A stretch of 14,296 bases of DNA, from positions 1-14,296 of the forward strand of contig JAJYTJ010000095.1 in NCBI GenBank assembly GCA_021793115.1. The letters are read 5' to 3'. Positions 8,015 to 14,296 of this stretch are shown piece by piece. A program made the position numbers and the translations under genes. The notes beneath the pieces are model-generated. The model was given only the letters and a program-made list of their open reading frames with translations, had not been told where the DNA came from and searched no databases. This DNA comes from Actinomycetes bacterium. Lineage in GTDB: Bacteria; Actinomycetota; Actinomycetes; Actinomycetales; Cellulomonadaceae. Positions within the stretch are counted from its first letter, which is position 1. Every line of letters starts with the position of its first letter.

Positions 8015-10002
8015 GTTCCAGTTCCAGCGTGTCAGGTCTCCGAATTCGCAAGCTGCGGCTCTTCACGCCTCCAGGCGGGGCGCGGACATACGACGTCGAT
8101 TTCACCACCAGCGACGGCAATTGGCGGCCGCTATCAATCGTCGCGGGAGCCAGTCAGACCGGCAAGACCAGCACGATTGAGTACATCCTCTATTGCCTCG
8201 GAGGTTCCGGCTTCCCAGAGCATCCGGAGATGGTTCAACGGGTTGCCGCAGCTGCTCTGGAGCTCGAGATTGACGGCGTCATCCATACGATCGAGCGGAC
8301 GACGACTGGATCGCCATCGAAGTTCGCATCGGTTCGTCAAGCACCGCTAGACGATCTGACTTCGGCGACAGAGATGCGGTTGGTGATCGACCCGCCATCA
8401 GAGCCTGAGTCGTTGTCGCAGTTCCTGCTCGCTTCGTTCGGGATGGGAGGCATCCGGCTCCCGGTGAGCCCGTCAAGGCCCGATTCCGAAACGCACGCGC
8501 TGAGCATCCGGGACGTGGCCCGGCTGATGTACTACGCGAACTCTCGGCTCGACGGACAGAACCTCCTCGAGGAGAAGTCCAACGTGATCGTCGCCCAGAA
8601 GCTGCAGCAGACGATCGACCTGACGTTCGGTGTTGCCGATAATTCGCTGGCCCAACTCGCCGACCGCATCCACGCTGCAGAGATCGCCTCACGCGAAGCC
8701 GAGCGCTCAGCCAAGATCTTGCGGGCGATCGTGGAGGACGAGTACCCGCTGGGACCGGCCGGCGTCGAGATCGAGCACGGTGACGCCCAGCGCCTCGCCG
8801 AAAGGCTCCGGACACAGATCGCCGAACTCGATACGAGCGAGCTTGCACGTCAGCGGGCGACCGACAGTCTGAGAGGCGAACTCGCGGCCGTCGAGTCCGA
8901 GATGCTGGCCTGGAACGTGCGGGTCAGGGGTCGAGAGAGCCTGCTCGACCGGCTCAACTCGCTCGCACTCCAGTACGCGGACGACAAGAAGAAGCTCACG
9001 TTCCTCAAGGAAGCGGAACGGCTCTTCGACCCGCTGCACGTCACCCACTGCCCGGCCTGCCTCAACAAGCTCACCTCGCTGCCACACGTAACGACGGACG
9101 GCTCCTGCAGCTTCTGTGGTCACGACCTCAGCCAGGACGGGGACGGCGAGCGCAGCAAGGAGCAACGGCAACTCGTGGAGCGCGAGCTGACTGCCACGAC
9201 CCGGAGACTCGACCACCTCACCGAGTACCTGAACACCCTTACCCGCGAACTCGTCGTCCTACGAGCCTCACAGAGCACGATCGCCGAGCGCGCGGCCTCG
9301 ACAGCAACCGAGCTGAACCGTGCTGCGAACCTGCCAGCACCGTTCCTCGCCTACCGAGACCAGCTGTCGACACAGCTCGCGGAAGCACAGAAGGCCGTTG
9401 CGCGGCAGGAACAAGGCAACCGGCTTTGGGAGAAGGTCGGGCAAGCAGACAGGGAGAGCCAGATCCGAGCTGGGCAACTCGCGCTGCTTCGCAAGGAACG
9501 GCAGGAGCAGTCGAGCCGCCCTGACCGAAACTCGATCGTCAGCGTGGTTTCGGCTCGATTCGTCGAGATTCTGGGTGACTTCGGGTACCCGAAGCTCAGT
9601 GACGCGGGGCTGAACTCAAAGTTCATCCCGACCGTTCGCGGGAGCAACTACACAAGAGCGAGCAGCGGTGGATTGACGCTCATCAGCCTCGCCTGGGCCT
9701 TTGCGATATGGGAAGTCGCCTTCGAGCGAGATGCGCTGGCGCCAGGACTCCTGATCGTCGACAGCCCTCAGAAGAACCTCGGGCATACCGCTCACCCCGA
9801 CGACGACGACTTCGCCGACGCCCGCTTGGTGAACAACATTTACGAGCACATCGAACAGTGGCTCGACGGCGCCGGCGCGGGCGCGCAGATCATCCTGGTC
9901 GACAACAGCCCGCCGCCGACGGTCGACGAGCATGTTGTTATCCGGTTCTCCGGCCGGGCTGAGCAGCCGCCTTTCGGTCTCATCGACGATGCCACGACGT
10001 AG
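8011..10002 (+). CDS. SMC/Rad50-like ABC ATPase of an ABC-3C-type system
   Basis: The 663-aa product has a split ABC ATPase at its two ends and a coiled coil between. Walker A is GASQTGKT at residues 46-53. Long heptad-like helices run from about 212-340 and 375-515. Between them sits a zinc ribbon, CPAC...CSFC, with C347, C350, C366 and C369. The C-terminal lobe has an ABC signature-like SSGGL (551-555) after YTRA, and Walker B LLIVDSPQKN with D584. It ends with QIILVDNSPP and GLIDD, as in DUF3732- and AAA_13-like ATPases. The position after Walker B Asp is Ser-Pro-Gln rather than Glu, as is seen in several of these families. Start ATG overlaps the previous stop. Such ATPases are thought to clamp or sense nucleic acid and license a partner effector. 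Here the effector would be the nuclease at 6397. It ends 68 nt before the convergent DUF4913-like gene. Confidence 0.82.
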   Translation: MSSSSSVSGLRIRKLRLFTPPGGARTYDVDFTTSDGNWRPLSIVAGASQTGKTSTIEYILYCLGGSGFPEHPEMVQRVAAAALELEIDGVIHTIERTTTGSPSKFASVRQAPLDDLTSATEMRLVIDPPSEPESLSQFLLASFGMGGIRLPVSPSRPDSETHALSIRDVARLMYYANSRLDGQNLLEEKSNVIVAQKLQQTIDLTFGVADNSLAQLADRIHAAEIASREAERSAKILRAIVEDEYPLGPAGVEIEHGDAQRLAERLRTQIAELDTSELARQRATDSLRGELAAVESEMLAWNVRVRGRESLLDRLNSLALQYADDKKKLTFLKEAERLFDPLHVTHCPACLNKLTSLPHVTTDGSCSFCGHDLSQDGDGERSKEQRQLVERELTATTRRLDHLTEYLNTLTRELVVLRASQSTIAERAASTATELNRAANLPAPFLAYRDQLSTQLAEAQKAVARQEQGNRLWEKVGQADRESQIRAGQLALLRKERQEQSSRPDRNSIVSVVSARFVEILGDFGYPKLSDAGLNSKFIPTVRGSNYTRASSGGLTLISLAWAFAIWEVAFERDALAPGLLIVDSPQKNLGHTAHPDDDDFADARLVNNIYEHIEQWLDGAGAGAQIILVDNSPPPTVDEHVVIRFSGRAEQPPFGLIDDATT

Positions 10003-10070
10003 GTGGTCCGGCGACGAGGCGAAGTCGAAGGCTGACACTCCTTTTCGTGCCAGAAGCCCACGCGACTGAC
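10003..10070. other. Convergent gap between cargo ATPase and DUF4913-like gene
   Basis: Only 68 nt separate two converging stops. No stem of terminator strength with a T-run was found on either strand, so read-through into antisense of the neighbouring gene is possible. Confidence 0.5.
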
Positions 10071-10448
10071 CTAGCTATTCGGTGCCCGGTGGCCACCAGG
10101 GCGACAGCCGGTGCGCGCGACCCAGTCGGCGATGCGTTGGCATGCCTGCGCGAAGTGTTCGTGCCAGAGTAGCGGCGCGTCGTAGTTGGAAGCGAGGGCG
10201 AAGGAGCCTTGCCACGCCAGGTGCAGTGCCGATAGCTCTTCGATGAGCTCGGGGTGCAGACGCCAGCACTCGGGCACGATGCGCCGGTCGAGGCGGTATC
10301 GCTCGACGAGCCAGCCGACCCACAGGTCGAGGTCCTCGAGGACGAGTTCGGTGTCGTCCGGGCTGAGCGAGGACCAGATGAACGGGACGGGTGGCCGGTC
10401 GATTCGCGGCATCCGCTTGGCGGGGTAGAAGGAGTCCTGCTGGGACAT
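10071..10448 (-). CDS. DUF4913-like small protein downstream of relaxase
   Basis: The 125-aa protein has the pattern of DUF4913 proteins found on actinobacterial plasmids and integrated elements: an FIWSSLSPDD opening, then LDLWVGWLVERYRLD (residues 41-55), VPECWRLHPELIEELSALHLAW (58-79), and a final helical part with W95 and W109. Rich in conserved Trp and His, soluble, no membrane segment; function unknown. The ATG at 10448 has a perfect AGGAGG 7 nt upstream. The frame remains open far upstream through the relaxase gene, but that part has no family resemblance and is a GC artefact. It lies 11 nt after the relaxase stop, so it is probably co-transcribed with it and may serve mobilisation or its control. 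Confidence 0.72.
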   Translation of the reverse strand: MSQQDSFYPAKRMPRIDRPPVPFIWSSLSPDDTELVLEDLDLWVGWLVERYRLDRRIVPECWRLHPELIEELSALHLAWQGSFALASNYDAPLLWHEHFAQACQRIADWVARTGCRPGGHRAPNS

Positions 10449-10455
10449 CGGGGTG

Positions 10456-10461
10456 CCTCCT
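10456..10461 (-). promoter_or_regulatory. AGGAGG ribosome binding site overlapping the relaxase stop codon
   Basis: On the minus strand AGGAGG precedes ATG 10448 by 7 nt and overlaps the TAG stop of the relaxase (10460-10462). It decides the start of the DUF4913-like gene and means ribosomes ending the relaxase sit on the next initiation site. Confidence 0.85.
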
Positions 10462-13400
10462 AGCGTGAGATCGCGGCGGCTGGCGCCGCGGCGGGGACGG
10501 GTGCGGTGGGCCGCAGGGTGTCGGTGTGAGCGACGGTGGCGGCGATCTCGCCCAGCCAGGCGTCGCGGGCCAGCGGGTTGGCGGGTTCGGGTCCGAGTCG
10601 CTCGAGCCAGTCGGGCTGCGCGTCGAGCACGGCGTCGGTGAGTGCCCGGACGCGGTCGTCGACGAGACGGTCGATCTGGGCGAGGAGCGCCCGCGCGTCG
10701 GGATCGAGCCCGGTGGCGTCGCGCACGGCCGGCACGTCGTGGAAGTCGGGCGCGTGATGCCGAAGCCAAGCCCGGGCGGCGGTGTTGAGCTGGCCTATCG
10801 GGTCTGCCTTGCCGTCGAGGTCGGCGACGAGTTGGCGAACGTCCTCCGACGGCTCGTCGCTGACGAGGGCCACCCGGTCGAGTGCGGCGTACACCCGGCC
10901 AGCGTCCGGGGACGTTGCGATCGACTCGACCACATCCGGCTCGACGCCGAGCGCTTCCAGTCGGCTGGTCCATCGGGCCTGGGCTGCGTCGGCGTACAGG
11001 CTGCGTCGGATCGGCTCGAGCCTGTGCAGGGATGTGGCTTCGTCCTGCTTGGCGGCGATGGTGGCGATGGCGGACTGCTCGGCGCCGGTGGTGGCCAGGA
11101 TGGTGGTGAGGATGTCGCGGGCGTCTAGGGCGGCGTGGGGGTCGGGCAGGGTGTCGCAGTCGGTGTCGAGGGTGTCGACGGCGAGATAGAGGTGGTTGGC
11201 GTCTCGGCCGCGGGTCATGGCCACGTAGAGGTTCTCCCGGGTCATGCCTGTGTGGGCGAGTACGTGGGCGCGGTCGACGGTGATGCCTTGGGCGCGGTGG
11301 GTGGTGGTGGCGTAGGCGAGGTCGACGTTCTCGGCCACGTAGCCGGCGGGTAGAACGACGGCGACCTCGTCGTCGGACCCGGCGGTGCCCACGAGGCCGC
11401 GGCGGGCCAGGACGGTGTGCGCGGGCACGACGGTCAGCGACCCGTCGGCGTCGACGGCGTGGACGTCCCACAGGTCGCCGTTGCGGACGAACCCGCCGGG
11501 GCGGGACAGGTGCCGGTCGTTGAGGCGGGTGACGATCCGGTCGCCGACGCCGACGACGATGCTGGCGCGTGTTGTCGTGCCCTGGGGGGTGACGAGGCCG
11601 TCCTGGACGCGGTCGTTGTGTGCGCGGTTGTTCAGGGCGGTGACGGTGGCGGCGTCGGGTGCGAGCAGGATCGTGGTGTACCCGGCGGCGACGTCGGCCG
11701 ACCATGCGGTGTAGGCGTCCTCGAGCATCGACTCGCCGGGGCCGGCGTGGATGCGCCCGGCGTCGTCGTAGTCGTCGAGCACTCGCGCGTTGCCGGCGCG
11801 CAGGGCGGCGGTGGCGGCGGCTTCCCAGGGGTTGGTGAAGCGCCACAGGGTGCGTAGCTGGGCGCCGCCGGTGCGGTCGGCGAGCAGCCCGAACGCGCCG
11901 CCGGCGTCCACGGCCGAGAGTTGGGCGTGGTCGCCGACGAGCAGGAGCTTGGCGTTGGCGGCCGCGGCCTGGCGGGCCAGGTCGTCCAGGGCGAGGGTGC
12001 CGGCCAGGGAGGCTTCGTCGACGACGACGAGCATGCCCGGGCTCATGGTCCACCGTCGTCGCTCGCGGTCCAGGCCGAGCAGTGCGGTGTCGATCGTGCG
12101 CAGCCGGCCGAGGTGATGCGGACCGACGAGGCCGTCGCGCATCGCCACGAGCCGCTGGCTGATCGCGGCGCGGCCTGCCGCTCCGGGGCCGGTGGACTCG
12201 TGCAGCCACTTGGCTGTGTTCTCGCATGCGATGCCGAGGGCTCCGGCGAGGTTGGCGGCGGCAGTCGACGAGGGGGCCAGGCCGATGACGCTGCCGCGGC
12301 CGTGCTCGCGTTCCCAGGCCCGGCGCAGCGCGGCCAGCGTCGTGGTCTTGCCAGACCCGGCCGGTCCGACGAGCAGGTCGATCCGACGACCCGAGCCGGC
12401 GACCTGCCGAACAGCAGCCTCCTGGTCGTCGGCCAGGCGCCGGTCGGCGCCGGGTAGGGTGACGGTCTCGTCGAGGATGCGCGCGGTGGGTGCCGTGCTG
12501 TCCGCCGCGGCGGTCAGCAGGCGCTGTTCGGCGTCGAGGATGACCTGATCGGTGAAGGTGTGCTCGCCGGGCCGGTCGAACACCGACCCGCCCTCGTGGC
12601 GGGCGTAGCGGCCGGTCGCGGTGAACACTGCGGGTGCCTCGAGGTTGACGCATCGGGTCAGGACGGCGTCGGTGATCTGGTCGAGGATCGTCAGCCGGTC
12701 GGTCGGTGTGGCGGCGATCAGGCCCTTGGTCAGGCGGGTCGTCTCGGCCAGCACGTTCCACCGGGTCCAGGTCGCGCGCCGCTCCCGCACCCCGACCAGT
12801 GCGCGATCGGCCAGATGCTCGACGACGGCGCCGGGCACCCCGTCGGCGCGCAGCGGGCGGGTCCGGCTGCCGGCCAGCACGGCGGCGGTCAGCTCCGCAG
12901 GGGTGCGTCCCGTGGTCTGCTGGGCGCGCTGCCGCCAGCGGGCCAACAGGTCGCGCAGCGGCTGGACCGTCTTGGCGGGGCGGGTAGCGCGGGCGGCCTG
13001 CTGACGCAGCCGGATGATCTCCACACGGTTGGGTCCGCGTCCGTGGGTGGCCATGAAGCGTGTGACCTGGGCTGTCATCGCTTCGTCTATCTGGCCGGAC
13101 CGTTGGGAGAAGGCCGCCAGCAGCTCGTCGTCGAGGCCGGCGAGCTCGAACGCCGGCGAACGCCGGGCGCCGCGTGGCCGCCAGGCCCAGGTGACGGGTA
13201 GGCGGCGGGACACCTCGTCGACCAGGAACGCCTCGTAGACCTCCGAGACGGCCACCACCGCGTGGTGCAGCGCCCGGGAGTCGACCGACCGCCACGCCCC
13301 GTCGACGCCCTGGACCTTGTTGGCGAGCACCACATGGGTGTGCAGGTTGGGGTCGCCGGTGCGTGAGTCCCAGTGGTCGAACGCCGCCGCCATCCCGCCG

Positions 13401-14020
13401 CGGGTCGACTCCTGCCGGCAGCCGTCCACGCCCGTGCGCGTGAACAGGGCACGGTCCTGCAGGAACTCCACAGCCTGGCCGACCGCGGCGGCATGGGCCG
13501 CGTGGACGGCCTGCCGAGTCGCCGGGTCGGCCAGCGCCCACAGGGTCGAGACCGACTTCATCACCGTGAACGTCAGATCGAACCCCGCGACGGCATGCGG
13601 TGTGTCCTTCGCAAGCTCGACCCGGGTGATCGCCTCCACCGCCTCCGCCCGGGCCTTGGCGTCCATGCCGTCCGGCAGCGCGGCCACCGCGGCGGCGATC
13701 CGATCCGCCGGGGAGGTCGTCGTGCGAAAGGCGCGACCGAGGGCAGCGCCGGTCAGCGGATCGGTGCCGTGCCCGAAGAGGCGGGCCATCGCCTGCTCGT
13801 CGACCACCGTCCCGACCGCAAGACCTGGCGCACTCGTCGACCCGGTGTCGCCGAGGCCCGCCAGGCCGCGGCCGATCCACCGGCCCGGCGGGTTGCCGGA
13901 CTCGGTGTAGTACGCCGTGACCGAGTCCGCGCCGGGGCGCTGGCAGTCGCCGGTGGCGATGTTGCGCAGCAGGTACCGGTACCCGGCCCCGGCGGTCAGC
14001 TTGTGCATCGTCATCACCAC
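10460..14020 (-). CDS. MobF/TrwC-family conjugative relaxase-helicase
   Basis: This 1186-aa bifunctional enzyme is expected to nick oriT, remain bound to the 5' end and unwind the transferred strand. The relaxase domain (about 1-330) has a tyrosine pair Y37-Y38 in TAYYTESG and the metal-binding histidine triad H216, H227 and H229 in FDHWD...NLHTHVVLANK; the 11+2 spacing equals that of TrwC. The SF1 helicase domain has Walker A GPAGSGKT (552-559), Walker B LVVVDEASLAG with D668-E669, and later motifs YATTTHRAQGITVDRAHVL and AMTRGRDANHLYLAV. About 250 further residues at the C-terminus are Asp/Arg/Ala-rich and probably contact transfer partners. Start: GTG 14020, but the in-frame GTG at 14017 and ATGs at 14014 and 14008 (MHKLTAG) are close by, and GAGGCGG about 10 nt upstream supports the first group. 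It runs convergent to the left module. Confidence 0.92.
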   Translation of the reverse strand: MVMTMHKLTAGAGYRYLLRNIATGDCQRPGADSVTAYYTESGNPPGRWIGRGLAGLGDTGSTSAPGLAVGTVVDEQAMARLFGHGTDPLTGAALGRAFRTTTSPADRIAAAVAALPDGMDAKARAEAVEAITRVELAKDTPHAVAGFDLTFTVMKSVSTLWALADPATRQAVHAAHAAAVGQAVEFLQDRALFTRTGVDGCRQESTRGGMAAAFDHWDSRTGDPNLHTHVVLANKVQGVDGAWRSVDSRALHHAVVAVSEVYEAFLVDEVSRRLPVTWAWRPRGARRSPAFELAGLDDELLAAFSQRSGQIDEAMTAQVTRFMATHGRGPNRVEIIRLRQQAARATRPAKTVQPLRDLLARWRQRAQQTTGRTPAELTAAVLAGSRTRPLRADGVPGAVVEHLADRALVGVRERRATWTRWNVLAETTRLTKGLIAATPTDRLTILDQITDAVLTRCVNLEAPAVFTATGRYARHEGGSVFDRPGEHTFTDQVILDAEQRLLTAAADSTAPTARILDETVTLPGADRRLADDQEAAVRQVAGSGRRIDLLVGPAGSGKTTTLAALRRAWEREHGRGSVIGLAPSSTAAANLAGALGIACENTAKWLHESTGPGAAGRAAISQRLVAMRDGLVGPHHLGRLRTIDTALLGLDRERRRWTMSPGMLVVVDEASLAGTLALDDLARQAAAANAKLLLVGDHAQLSAVDAGGAFGLLADRTGGAQLRTLWRFTNPWEAAATAALRAGNARVLDDYDDAGRIHAGPGESMLEDAYTAWSADVAAGYTTILLAPDAATVTALNNRAHNDRVQDGLVTPQGTTTRASIVVGVGDRIVTRLNDRHLSRPGGFVRNGDLWDVHAVDADGSLTVVPAHTVLARRGLVGTAGSDDEVAVVLPAGYVAENVDLAYATTTHRAQGITVDRAHVLAHTGMTRENLYVAMTRGRDANHLYLAVDTLDTDCDTLPDPHAALDARDILTTILATTGAEQSAIATIAAKQDEATSLHRLEPIRRSLYADAAQARWTSRLEALGVEPDVVESIATSPDAGRVYAALDRVALVSDEPSEDVRQLVADLDGKADPIGQLNTAARAWLRHHAPDFHDVPAVRDATGLDPDARALLAQIDRLVDDRVRALTDAVLDAQPDWLERLGPEPANPLARDAWLGEIAATVAHTDTLRPTAPVPAAAPAAAISR

Positions 14021-14296
14021 GGCGCTGTACCGCCTCGCCGGTCTCCGAGCCTTCCCATGTCAACAGGTGTGCAGCCGACGACGAACACGCGACGGCCCAT
14101 GAGTCACGTCGCCAAGGCCTGAATGCCAGAGGCGTCCGGTAGCTGATGGAGGGTGTGGAGGCGGAGGGAGGAGGTGGGGCGAGGGCGAGGTGGGGCGAGG
14201 GCGAGGTGGGGCGAGGGCGAGGTGGGGCGAGGGCGAGGTGGGGCGAGGGGAAGGTTGCCTCGCTGCTCAAGCGGTGGGTTGATCGGGACTCTGCAC
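14021..14296. other. Gene-free region upstream of the relaxase
   Basis: No supported gene lies in these 276 nt. The stretch should contain the promoter of the minus-strand relaxase operon. MobF oriT sites often lie near the relaxase gene, so it could also carry oriT, but no nic-like sequence was recognised. A minus-strand TTGACA at 14058-14063 is a perfect -35 hexamer but has no acceptable -10 at the right distance. The part from 14171 on is filled by the tandem repeat. The last 46 nt show nothing recognisable. Confidence 0.5.
14171..14250. repeat. 16-bp G-rich direct tandem repeat, five copies
   Basis: The unit GAGGTGGGGCGAGGGC is repeated head to tail: copies start at 14171, 14187, 14203, 14219 and 14235. 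The first four are identical and the fifth differs only in its last base (G for C). The 16-nt period is not a multiple of three, which argues against a coding repeat. The plus strand has the run pattern of a potential G-quadruplex (GGGG-CGA-GGG-CGAGGT-GGGG-CGA-GGG). It may be a variable-number repeat, an iteron-like protein-binding array, or a part of the oriT/promoter region of the relaxase. Confidence 0.93.

Noticed and set aside
8279..8848. Minus-strand frame of 189 codons inside the ATPase gene
   Set aside because: Arg/Ser-rich shadow composition, and it lies opposite clear ABC ATPase sequence.
10083..10103. GC-rich inverted repeat around GGTGGCCACC near the convergent stops
   Set aside because: It lies inside the DUF4913-like coding sequence, has no loop, and no T-run follows on either strand, so it is not supported as a terminator.
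14058..14063. TTGACA on the minus strand as relaxase promoter -35
   Set aside because: At 16-18 nt downstream there is only GC-rich sequence with no TANNNT-like -10, and the start codon is just 38 nt away.
14171..14250. The five-copy repeat as a CRISPR array
   Set aside because: Units are 16 bp and directly adjacent, without unique spacers.
10071..14270. A single minus-strand frame of 1399 codons spanning the DUF4913-like gene and the whole relaxase gene
   Set aside because: Only its last 125 codons resemble a protein family. The rest is Arg/Pro/Gly-rich shadow of the relaxase in another frame, a common artefact at this GC.

Overview
The window looks like part of a conjugative element (plasmid, or ICE/AICE-type integrated element) of a high-GC actinomycete. 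The evidence is the very high GC of the transfer genes, the frequent GTG starts, the tight stop/start overlaps, and a gene set typical of actinobacterial transfer regions: a VirB4-like ATPase, a DnaB-N-domain protein, a VirD4/TraG-like coupling protein, a secreted cell-wall hydrolase, an ArdC-like antirestriction protein, a MobF/TrwC-type relaxase-helicase and a DUF4913-like protein. The genus cannot be fixed from the sequence alone. No rRNA, tRNA, CRISPR array, transposase or integrase was seen.

Left module, 1-5969, plus strand: the last 15 codons of an upstream gene, then five genes in one compact transcription unit. They are a VirB4-like ATPase (45-1343), a protein with two DnaB-N-like domains and no helicase domain (1351-2445), a coupling protein (2442-4247), a membrane-anchored or exported cysteine peptidase (4244-5002) and ArdC with an HELGH zinc site (5004-5969). 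Three junctions are 4-nt GTGA or ATGA overlaps, and the other two gaps are 7 nt and 1 nt. Together these genes would power and gate DNA export, open the cell wall, and protect entering DNA.

Centre, 5970-10070: a 427-nt non-coding junction, then a three-gene plus-strand operon of visibly lower GC. It encodes a PD-(D/E)xK-type (Mrr-like) nuclease with an extra C-terminal region (6397-7446), a small winged-helix-like protein (7418-8014), and an SMC/Rad50-like ABC ATPase with a zinc ribbon inside its coiled coil (8011-10002). Order, sizes and motifs fit an ABC-three-component (ABC-3C) conflict or defence system, in which the ATPase is thought to sense or load on nucleic acid, the middle component to couple, and the nuclease to act as effector. 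This is the most interesting part of the window and looks like cargo carried between the two transfer blocks.

Right module, 10071-14296, minus strand and convergent with the cargo: a MobF relaxase-helicase of 1186 aa followed 11 nt later by a DUF4913-like protein of 125 aa. Upstream of the relaxase lies a 276-nt gene-free stretch with a 16-bp G-rich direct repeat in five copies (14171-14250). This stretch is a reasonable place to look for oriT or promoter elements, but neither was identified.
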